A stretch of 25,779 nucleotides of DNA, taken from a virus. The notes under the pieces are model-generated. The model did not search any database. It was given only the letters and a program-made list of their open reading frames with translations, and was not told the DNA's origin. The first letter of the stretch is position 1; each line of letters opens with the position of its first letter. A program made the translations under genes and the position numbers. The DNA is taken from positions 1-25,779 of IMG/VR virus record IMGVR_UViG_3300012924_000203; one strand, written 5' to 3'. This document shows, one piece after another, positions 1-5,785 of this stretch.

Positions 1-1
1 G

Positions 2-373
2 ACGAAGGCGGCCAGCGATCATGTGTGGCGGCCGGACGGCGGGCCGCGGGCAGCAGAATATATCGCAGACTTCACGATCTGCTGTAATCGGGCGCTCGAA
101 GGGCCAGAATGGGCCAGCAGAAAGATACTCTGCAGACTATACTACTTGGCGCTGACGCCTTACGAGCAGACACGGCACTTCATGGGCATCAGAGAGGACG
201 TCTGGGTCAAGTGGACAGAAGAGATTCGGGATCGAGCAGGCAAGCAGGTGATGATGCGCGGGCTGTTTCCGGCGCGGGCATATTTCGGCGAGAGATCAAG
301 ACCCAGGAGGGAAAATGCAGCGACGAGACTTCTTAATCAAAGCAGCACCATTGGCGATGGCGCCATTCGTTAA
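2..373 (+). CDS. 5'-truncated small HTH-like protein, possible late-gene regulator
   Basis: The reading frame is open to the window edge, so the true start may lie upstream; a GTG at 23 is the first internal start candidate (116 aa), without a convincing ribosome binding site. No family is recognised with certainty. Counting from that GTG, residues 45-70 (LTPYEQTRHFMGI then VWVKWTEEI) look like a helix-turn-helix, followed by a Gly-Leu-Phe-Pro-x-x-x-Tyr-Phe stretch. This general layout occurs in small phage regulators of the antiterminator Q or sigma-region-4 type. The last 20 residues overlap the next gene and look like shadow sequence. Its place just ahead of a promoter-terminator pair and the terminase operon supports a regulatory role. 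That role is inference; the open frame is seen directly. Confidence 0.5.
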   Translation, partial: TKAASDHVWRPDGGPRAAEYIADFTICCNRALEGPEWASRKILCRLYYLALTPYEQTRHFMGIREDVWVKWTEEIRDRAGKQVMMRGLFPARAYFGERSRPRRENAATRLLNQSSTIGDGAIR

Positions 374-686
374 GATACCGTTTGATGGCAAAGAGCTTGA
401 TGCGGTGGAAGTGGGGAAGCGGAAATTCCTGATTTTCGTTGATGTTTCCGCGATTAACGTTGAGGCAATGGGCGATGTTGAATGGCCGGAAGGTTGGCAG
501 GATGTGGATGCTCTCTTTATTCCCGTTCGCTGCCGAGCAGGCAAGTCGGTTCAAGAATGCCTCCAGTTGGTGGAGCAGTTCGAAGACAAGAGTGAGCCGC
601 GAGAAATCAGCGTTCCCAAAGGCAAGACGCTCGGGGAACATTTGAGAGACACGGATATTGCATTTCTAGGCACATTGCAAAAATAG
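315..686 (+). CDS. Hypothetical 123-aa protein with twin-arginine-like N-terminus
   Basis: ATG at 315 is preceded by AGGAGG (305-310) with short spacing. The N-terminus MQRRDFLIKAA has the R-R-x-F-L core of Tat signal peptides (residues 3-7). A short hydrophobic stretch follows (APLAMAPFV, residues 11-19), shorter than most Tat h-regions. The rest is a small alpha/beta-type domain with a hydrophobic strand at KFLIFVDVSA and a helix around residues 75-90, holding two cysteines. No catalytic motif or family is recognised. It overlaps the upstream gene by 59 nt and ends just before the promoter at 691. It could be an exported moron-type protein, or a cytoplasmic protein whose arginine pair is coincidental; no signal cleavage site is obvious. 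Confidence 0.6.
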   Translation: MQRRDFLIKAAPLAMAPFVKIPFDGKELDAVEVGKRKFLIFVDVSAINVEAMGDVEWPEGWQDVDALFIPVRCRAGKSVQECLQLVEQFEDKSEPREISVPKGKTLGEHLRDTDIAFLGTLQK

Positions 687-690
687 TTCG

Positions 691-718
691 TTGACATTCA
701 CTCATTGACGTATATTGT
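691..718 (+). promoter_or_regulatory. Putative sigma70-type promoter ahead of the late operon
   Basis: A perfect TTGACA (691-696) is followed after 16 nt by TATTGT (713-718). TATATT at 711-716 fits the -10 consensus better but at a short 14-nt spacing. A second TTGAC starts at 705, giving two direct copies 14 nt apart that could be an operator. The segment is clearly A/T-richer than the flanking genes and lies in the only long gap of the window. Transcription would start near 725, leaving a leader of about 105 nt before the terminator. Confidence 0.45.
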
Positions 719-724
719 AGACTT

Positions 725-829
725 ATCAAAAGTCGTCGCTACTTGAAATGGCGGCGATTTACTCCGACAACCGAGAACACACCCCACGGCGTCCACTTTC
801 CCTCAGGAGATGGACGCCGTTTTGATTTT
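725..829 (+). ncRNA. Putative structured leader RNA / attenuated transcript
   Basis: If the promoter at 691-718 is used, the first roughly 105 nt of RNA would hold two hairpins. The first pairs 732-739 with 751-758 (8 bp including two G-U pairs, 11-nt loop). The second is the terminator stem at 786-820. No supported open reading frame lies inside. The RNA could be a small stable transcript or a leader at which late transcription is switched. The pairing is seen in the sequence; transcription is inferred. Confidence 0.3.
786..829 (+). terminator. Rho-independent terminator upstream of the terminase genes
   Basis: ACGGCGTCCA (786-795) pairs perfectly over 10 bp with TGGACGCCGT (811-820) around a 15-nt loop, and a T-rich run (TTTTGATTTT, 820-829) follows at once. 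It lies upstream of terS, about 60 nt downstream of the expected transcription start. It would therefore cut short transcripts from the local promoter as well as read-through from the upstream genes, unless antiterminated. Confidence 0.8.
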
Positions 830-860
830 GCGCGCGAATCTCTAAAGTAGAGCAGGATAG

Positions 861-1181
861 ATGGCCAAAGGAATTAAGACAGGCGGTCGGAAAAAGGGCG
901 TTGTCAACAAGAAGACGCGCAGTTTTCTGGAAGCGCAATCGCAATTGCAAGAGCGGTTTGACCGCGAACTCTGCAAGAAGTTTGGCGCAGGAACGAAGCT
1001 CGACGCGCTAATTGAGACGTTGGTGAAGAACGCGATCTTGGGCGACAGCGAATCGATTCGCGTGGTGATGGACCGCTGGGCTGGACGACCGAAGCAGGAC
1101 ATTGGATTGACGGCGCCGGGCGGCGGTACGATTACCATCATTTCAGAGATCCCAAGGCCTGACCGTGGCAACGGCAGTTAG
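861..1181 (+). CDS. terS: Terminase small subunit-like protein
   Basis: This 106-aa protein begins with a basic GxKxGGRKKGVVNKKTR segment (residues 4-20). A helical region follows (roughly 22-75), then MDRWAGRPKQ near residues 74-83. An N-terminal GRxKGxxNKKT and a later (L/M)DRxxGxPxQ are typical of phage small terminase / DUF5681-type proteins. The gene lies directly before terL and overlaps it by 17 nt. In such phages the small subunit binds the packaging site on the DNA concatemer and hands it to the large subunit. The protein is shorter than many TerS, so most of it may be the DNA-binding and oligomerisation core. The assignment rests on motif and position. Confidence 0.7.
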   Translation: MAKGIKTGGRKKGVVNKKTRSFLEAQSQLQERFDRELCKKFGAGTKLDALIETLVKNAILGDSESIRVVMDRWAGRPKQDIGLTAPGGGTITIISEIPRPDRGNGS

Positions 1182-2703
1182 CGGGATACGGACTTACAAG
1201 CCTTTCCCACGGCAAGCAGAGTTTCATCGGTGCCCGGCGAAGTACCGTTTGTTCGGCGGGGCGGCGGGCCCCGGTAAAACCGCTGCGATTCTTTGGGAAG
1301 CAATTCAGCAGAATTGGGAAGTACCCAAGAGCACCAATTTGCTCTTGCGGCGGACCTTGGGGCAGCTTGAGGATTCACTGCTCAAGGAGTTCCATAAAAG
1401 CGTGCCTTGGCGGGAGATGGGCGCGACTTACAATGACCAGAAGCACAGAGTATTCTGGCCGAATGGTTCAGTGACGCGGTTTGGATATTGCGAGAACGAG
1501 AACGATGTTTTTCAATATCAAGGTGCGGAGTATCTGTTCATCGGGCTCGATGAACTGACGCACTTCACGCTGAAGCAATGGCAGTTTCTTACGAGCCGTA
1601 ATCGGCACCCTGGGCAGTTTGCGACGATGGCTGGGGCGACAAACCCCGGCAACATCGGGCATGCGTGGGTCAAGGCGCTTTTCATTGATAAGGTTCCGGC
1701 TCCCGGCATGGACGAGCCGGATAAGTACGATCCGACCGATTATGCGTTCATTCGCGCGCTGATCGCGGACAACCCGATTTACGCGAATGATGCGAACTAC
1801 TTGAAGACTTTGGATGGTCTCGGTAAGGCATTGCGTACCGCGATGCTTGAGGGATTGTGGGATCAGTTCGCTGGGCAGTATTTCGACAACTTCAGCATTG
1901 ACCGTCACGTAGCGAAGCGGCAAGGCGCGGACCTGGTTGCCAAGGTCTTCAATAAAGAGGGTCAGCGTGTCGGTGAGCGGCTTTACCGGATCGATTGTCA
2001 TTGGACCGGAACTTCTTGGGTGCGCGCGCCGTGGGCGAAGTGGATTTCGCTTGATTGGGGCAGACAGCATCCTGCAGCGGTCTACTGGCATGGGACGGCG
2101 CCGGATGGGCGGCACATCACTTACAGGGAATGGGTGCAACCCGGCTTAACGCCGCGGATGCTGGGAGCGGGGATCGTTGAGCGAAGTATTGACAGCGAAG
2201 GACGCCCGGAAGCAATTCAGCAATTTTTTGTCAGCCCTGATGCAAACCAGGATCGCACCGGTCAGTCAACAATCTTTGAACAGATCCGAGAGCAGACTTC
2301 TACGAATCGTAGACTCCCGGAGCCAGTCGAGGCTAGTGATGACCGGGTTGCGGGGTGGCAACTTCTCTATACGCTTTTTGAAGATGATGGACTACTCATC
2401 GCTGAGAACTGCCCAAAACTAATCGAGTGTTTGCCGATCCTGATTCACGATCAGAAAAAAGTGGAAGACGTCAAGAAGGTTGATGGCGACGATCCGGCGG
2501 ACGCCGAGCGGTATGGATTGTATTCGCGGTTGGGTGCGGCAAGAATTCCGGTGGAAGCAAGAGCCGCTGCGGTAGTCGAAGGCGTAAAAGATAACACTGC
2601 GCGGGCCTTCATCCTGGACCGCTTCTATGAAGAAGAGTCCGCGAAGAATAAGCCTATCCCAGTTGGGCGCCGGCATGGCGCACGCAAAAAGTTTGGTTTG
2701 TAA
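1165..2703 (+). CDS. terL: Terminase large subunit (packaging ATPase/nuclease)
   Basis: This 512-aa protein starts at GTG 1165, inside the end of terS. The ATPase domain has Walker A GGAAGPGKT (31-39), Walker B YLFIGLDE (123-130, acidic pair D129-E130) and a coupling motif GATNPG (157-162). The RNase H-like nuclease domain shows D297 in ISLDWG, D359 in VSPDANQD and a C-terminal acidic cluster DDPADAERY with D446. These are the three positions expected for metal binding. All motifs are intact and the length is normal, so the enzyme should be active. It would cut concatemeric DNA and drive it through the portal into the prohead. It is the clearest marker that this is a tailed-phage genome. Confidence 0.96.
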   Translation: MATAVSGIRTYKPFPRQAEFHRCPAKYRLFGGAAGPGKTAAILWEAIQQNWEVPKSTNLLLRRTLGQLEDSLLKEFHKSVPWREMGATYNDQKHRVFWPNGSVTRFGYCENENDVFQYQGAEYLFIGLDELTHFTLKQWQFLTSRNRHPGQFATMAGATNPGNIGHAWVKALFIDKVPAPGMDEPDKYDPTDYAFIRALIADNPIYANDANYLKTLDGLGKALRTAMLEGLWDQFAGQYFDNFSIDRHVAKRQGADLVAKVFNKEGQRVGERLYRIDCHWTGTSWVRAPWAKWISLDWGRQHPAAVYWHGTAPDGRHITYREWVQPGLTPRMLGAGIVERSIDSEGRPEAIQQFFVSPDANQDRTGQSTIFEQIREQTSTNRRLPEPVEASDDRVAGWQLLYTLFEDDGLLIAENCPKLIECLPILIHDQKKVEDVKKVDGDDPADAERYGLYSRLGAARIPVEARAAAVVEGVKDNTARAFILDRFYEEESAKNKPIPVGRRHGARKKFGL

Positions 2704-2717
2704 AAGGGAGAACAGAG

Positions 2718-4436
2718 ATGCGATCACTGAAATGGATCTTCGGACTGATACTGGTGGCGTTTGCGCCGCTCATGGCCTTTGGCCAAGCCAACGTGTCTTA
2801 CGAAATGGGCGAACGCGATGCGCAACAGTTCGCTTATGGTTATGGTGCGGTACCCGGAGCCTCTGTGGCGCTGGGCAATACCACTACGGGTACGCAGACC
2901 GTAACGGTCTGTCCTGCTTACCGGGCGCTGGGCGATGGCCGAGTAATTCAGATTTTCTCCAGCACTCCGCCGACTCCGGTTGGATTTGACATTGGCTTTG
3001 CCACCGCTGAGACGGTGACGCCGACTTCGGTGAGCTTACTGGCACCGGGCGCGGTTTCTGGCGTAGGCGCGGAGCAAGCGTGCGCGCAGATTACTGGAAC
3101 GTTCAATCAGTTGCATGCGCCAAGCCAGAATCCTTATCAGGTACGCAGCGGAAGTTTCGGACTGCAAGAAGCTATCAATGATGCTGGCCGCTCCGGCGGC
3201 TCGGTGGCCATTGGGCCGTATTGGGGCGGGACAAATGCGATCCTGACGGCTGCCGTGGTGCTGCCCGGCGTTCCGTTCATCGATAAACGCTACGGCGTTA
3301 CGACTTACTGGGCTCCGGTTGGCGGAGCGACCGCACTGGCGACACCTGCAACGTTGATTGCTGCCACCGCTGGCTTCGGCGTGAATGGCGCCAACTTTAC
3401 GAGCGGTTCCTATACCGGGAGCAATACGTACATTGCGTGCATCGCATACGTTGACATCATGGGGCAGGAAGGGCCGTGCTCTGCGTCTTTCACGATTGCG
3501 ACTTCCGGCGCGTTGACAACTGACCAGATTGGCTTCACCGCACCCGCAGCCTCGACGGGGGCGGTCGGTTACACTATTTACATCACACTGACCGGCGGGG
3601 CTTATACTTCGGCTTACAAAGTTCCTCTGGTTTCGCAGCCTGCCGCGATCGGATCGTATCCTGCGTCCAACGGTGTCTGCGCGCTAACGCAAGTCGAGGC
3701 CATTACCCCGGCTTGCGCCGTGTCCAATTCCACTTATGGCCAGTCTGGCTCTGGCGCTGTAGTTTCCGCGCTCACCCTCAACACCTCTCCGATCAATCCC
3801 CAAGCCAGCATCGTTTCGACCACTTCCATTTTCGTTCCGAATCCTGGCGGCCGCACGACTTACACTTATCGTCCGGGCAGTCACATTGGGACTTTGGGAT
3901 TGCCAACAGCATCGCTTGCGTTCCCGGTGTCTGGCAGCGCAGCGACTACCGTTCCCACGGTTGTGGGAACCATCAATCTTCCTCCGGGATTCATGAACTT
4001 CCTTGGGCGGACGATTGAAGTCTGTGGCCGCGCTGGTATCACCACCGGTTCAACCACAACGATTGCGAAAATCTCTTTCCAGTGGGATTCGATGGGCCAG
4101 AATACTGCTGGCGCTGGCGTAACTATTGGCGCTCTGGCAGTCACTCCCGCCACTGCATTCGCTACCACGGAAATGGATAATTTCTGTGAGACTTTCCAGA
4201 CCACCGTAACCTCTGCTACCGCTACCGGCGGATCCATCAACACGGCAGGCGGCTACATCGCGACGAGCGGCGTATCTGCCGCGGCGGCGGGGCAAGCGGC
4301 CGGCGGAGATGCGCTGACCGGCGCAACCGGTTCTCTGAATCTTGCGGCTGACGCGCGAATCAATATCGTATACACGCACACCACCGGGACGTTTGCTCCG
4401 ACGTTGCAAAACCTGACCGTCAAAGTCATCGACTAA
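2718..4436 (+). CDS. Sec-exported beta-rich protein with Fn3-like module
   Basis: ATG 2718 follows AAGGGAG at 7 nt. Residues 1-22 form a clear Sec signal peptide: MRSLK, a hydrophobic core, and likely cleavage after AFG (22/23). The 550-residue mature part is rich in Thr, Ser, Gly, Ala and Val, as in beta-sandwich or fibre proteins. Around residues 230-300 is a module with the line GAVGYTIYI (281-289) that recurs in the 1463-aa protein at 12743. Several spaced cysteines could form disulfides after export. No enzyme motif is visible. It lies between terL and the portal, where small accessory genes are common but a long exported protein is not expected. It may be an adhesin, a surface protein, or a virion appendage with an unusual assembly route. 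Confidence 0.75.
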   Translation: MRSLKWIFGLILVAFAPLMAFGQANVSYEMGERDAQQFAYGYGAVPGASVALGNTTTGTQTVTVCPAYRALGDGRVIQIFSSTPPTPVGFDIGFATAETVTPTSVSLLAPGAVSGVGAEQACAQITGTFNQLHAPSQNPYQVRSGSFGLQEAINDAGRSGGSVAIGPYWGGTNAILTAAVVLPGVPFIDKRYGVTTYWAPVGGATALATPATLIAATAGFGVNGANFTSGSYTGSNTYIACIAYVDIMGQEGPCSASFTIATSGALTTDQIGFTAPAASTGAVGYTIYITLTGGAYTSAYKVPLVSQPAAIGSYPASNGVCALTQVEAITPACAVSNSTYGQSGSGAVVSALTLNTSPINPQASIVSTTSIFVPNPGGRTTYTYRPGSHIGTLGLPTASLAFPVSGSAATTVPTVVGTINLPPGFMNFLGRTIEVCGRAGITTGSTTTIAKISFQWDSMGQNTAGAGVTIGALAVTPATAFATTEMDNFCETFQTTVTSATATGGSINTAGGYIATSGVSAAAAGQAAGGDALTGATGSLNLAADARINIVYTHTTGTFAPTLQNLTVKVID

Positions 4437-4437
4437 C

Positions 4438-4749
4438 GTGGGCTGGTTTCTCAAATACTGGCAAGGTCTTTGGACTTCCACTGAGACCCTGCTGCTTCGA
4501 GAAGAACTGAAGCGCACACAGGAAACCTGTTTGGTTCTCGAAGATGAGAACGAAACATTGCGCAAAGACTTACGCGCGGCGGTGAACAATCTGCTATCCG
4601 AAGCGGGAGTAGCTCCGCTTCCGGGTAATGGAACGATTAAGCCGCCAGAACGCAAACTGGCTCATCGGCATTTGACTTGGCAGCAAAAGCAACGGTTATA
4701 CGCGCACCAAACGAAACCGCTGACGCCGGTGGCGAAGGAGAATGACTAA
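4438..4749 (+). CDS. Hypothetical small coiled-coil protein
   Basis: GTG 4438 comes one base after the preceding stop. The 103-aa product opens with an aromatic segment MGWFLKYWQGLW that may lie on a membrane surface but is too polar and short for a clear transmembrane span. A strongly heptad-like, charged helix follows at about residues 16-55 (LLLREELKRTQE..LVLEDENETLRKDL). The C-terminal half is basic and rich in His and Gln. No family is recognised. The next gene starts immediately after the stop, so both are probably co-translated. A coiled coil next to a small lipoprotein gene raises an inner-membrane spanin reading, but the missing membrane anchor argues against it. Confidence 0.65.
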   Translation: MGWFLKYWQGLWTSTETLLLREELKRTQETCLVLEDENETLRKDLRAAVNNLLSEAGVAPLPGNGTIKPPERKLAHRHLTWQQKQRLYAHQTKPLTPVAKEND

Positions 4750-5007
4750 ATGGACCACGAAGGAATTGGCGGAGCGCTGGGGCGATTCAACAAGACCTTG
4801 GAGCACAACGAGCCCGAAGGCGACGAAAAGGAAGAGAAGCCTGAAGGTGGCGGCGAAGGCAAAGGCCACACGTTCCACGTGCACAAGCACACTGACGGCA
4901 AGCATCACCTGACCGTTCACGGCGAGCATGGGCGGTTGATGCATCACTCGGAACACGGAAGTTTGGAAGAAGCTGCGGACGAAATGAAACAGCATGGTGG
5001 CGAGTAA
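4750..5007 (+). CDS. Histidine-rich small protein
   Basis: ATG 4750 directly follows the upstream TAA. The 85-aa protein has an acidic, Gly/Glu/Lys-rich first half. Its second half holds 11 histidines within about 31 residues (roughly 40-70), in alternating patterns such as HTFHVHKH and HLTVHGEH. These alternate like exposed beta strands and end in a short helix (SLEEAADEMKQH). Fourteen of 85 residues are His. Small His-rich proteins occur in phage late regions, but no function is established to my knowledge. Binding of transition metal is a reasonable guess from composition alone. The gene overlaps the following lipoprotein gene by 14 nt. Confidence 0.65.
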   Translation: MDHEGIGGALGRFNKTLEHNEPEGDEKEEKPEGGGEGKGHTFHVHKHTDGKHHLTVHGEHGRLMHHSEHGSLEEAADEMKQHGGE

Positions 5008-5218
5008 AGCCCTATTCTCCATGATGATGATCTTCTGCGTCTGTGGCTGTAGTGCGGTCAGAAAGAGCGTGGTACAGATTCCTGGGTGTAAAGGCCAAGT
5101 CTACATGGGGCCGAATTGCTATCAGCAGCCCATTCCTGGCGGAATCGAGATTCGCTGTCCGGACAGCACCATCAAATATGTTTGTAAGGTAGGCAAGCAG
5201 GATGCCAGCCAAAAGTAA
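4994..5218 (+). CDS. Small predicted lipoprotein with four mature cysteines
   Basis: ATG 4994 lies within the end of the His-rich gene. The 74-aa product has a lipoprotein signal peptide: a short N-region with Lys5, a hydrophobic core (ALFSMMMIFCV) and a lipobox-like VCGC with Cys19 as the lipidated residue, then Ser at +2, which would favour outer-membrane sorting in a diderm host. The mature part of about 55 residues has four further cysteines in a compact basic domain (IPGCKG, GPNCYQ, IRCPD, YVCKV), suggesting two disulfides. It could be an outer-membrane spanin-like lysis protein or a superinfection-exclusion lipoprotein. No inner-membrane spanin partner is evident next to it, so the role stays open. 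Confidence 0.65.
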   Translation: MVASKALFSMMMIFCVCGCSAVRKSVVQIPGCKGQVYMGPNCYQQPIPGGIEIRCPDSTIKYVCKVGKQDASQK

Positions 5219-5369
5219 GGCGCAGCAGCAGGTCATGGCGATTGCAGAGCATCACCCAGAAAAGCTGTACAAGAAAAACCGTGAACTGCTGAAATTAAGC
5301 CATTCGCAGTTGCACGATTTTGCCAGTACCCCTCGAAAAGATTTGCCGAAGAAAAAGAAGGAGAGCTAA
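5202..5369 (+). CDS. Small basic DUF3008-like protein
   Basis: This is a 55-aa reading frame from ATG 5202 to TAA 5367-5369, overlapping the lipoprotein gene by 17 nt. It begins MPAKSKAQQQVMAIAEHHP and has QLHDFASTPRKDLP before a Lys-rich end. From memory this matches a widespread small family (DUF3008 type) whose members begin MPAKSxAQQ and carry a similar (Q/E)LxDFAST..K.LP segment. The function of that family is not known to me. It is probably cytosolic, basic and helical. AAGGAG near its 3' end serves as the ribosome binding site of the following gene, which fits a compact co-translated cluster. Confidence 0.7.
   Translation: MPAKSKAQQQVMAIAEHHPEKLYKKNRELLKLSHSQLHDFASTPRKDLPKKKKES
5358..5363 (+). 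promoter_or_regulatory. Ribosome binding site that fixes a TTG start at 5371
   Basis: AAGGAG at 5358-5363 lies 7 nt before TTG 5371. This is the best-placed Shine-Dalgarno site for the following gene and supports TTG 5371 over an in-frame GTG at 5320, which lies inside the preceding gene. Confidence 0.65.
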
Positions 5370-5370
5370 C

Positions 5371-5778
5371 TTGAGTATCGAACTGAAAGCTACCGCTGAA
5401 CTGAGTCACCGATACAACGATGCGAAAGGCAAACCACTGCCGCATCCGATCACTTCGCTGGTAGTTTTAGGCGAACTGCTTCCGCCGATCCCGATTCAGC
5501 ATCACATCTTGGCTTCGCTACTGGATGAGGACAATCCGCCAAAGGTGGATGTGGAATTCAAGAACGTCAACGGCGTGCTAACTTTCTCAGTGACCTTCGA
5601 GCACGAAGGCGACGTCGTCGCTTCCGGCAAGGAAGCGCATGACCTTGAAAAAGAGGCTGCTAACTACATCCCGCCGATCACCGTCGAAGCGTTGATTGAA
5701 CGCAAGAAGCAGGCTGCCGCTGTGCAAGCGAAGGCTGTGGAAGAAGCCAAAAAGGCTACCGAAGCCGCAAAGAAATAA
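5371..5778 (+). CDS. Hypothetical protein with helical Ala/Lys-rich tail
   Basis: TTG 5371 is chosen because of the strong AAGGAG at 5358-5363 and because the sequence before it reads like shadow of the upstream gene. The 135-aa product starts MSIELKATAELSHRYND. It has a hydrophobic ITSLVVLGELLPPIP segment, then a beta-rich middle with KVDVEFKNVNGVLTFSVTF. From about residue 105 to the end it forms a charged Ala/Lys/Glu helix (ERKKQAAAVQAKAVEEAKKA). No family is recognised. It sits immediately before the portal gene. A head-assembly accessory role is possible from position only. Confidence 0.65.
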   Translation: MSIELKATAELSHRYNDAKGKPLPHPITSLVVLGELLPPIPIQHHILASLLDEDNPPKVDVEFKNVNGVLTFSVTFEHEGDVVASGKEAHDLEKEAANYIPPITVEALIERKKQAAAVQAKAVEEAKKATEAAKK

Positions 5779-5785
5779 CTGACCA

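Noticed and set aside
810-845. An 11-codon leader frame inside the terminator stem-loop (ATG 810, TAA 843-845)
   Set aside because: AGGAG abuts the ATG with no spacing, and the codons fall in the terminator stem and T-run, so translation is unlikely.
4438-4749. Inner-membrane spanin partner for the lipoprotein
   Set aside because: The N-terminus has aromatic residues but no continuous hydrophobic span, so the protein is not convincingly membrane-anchored.
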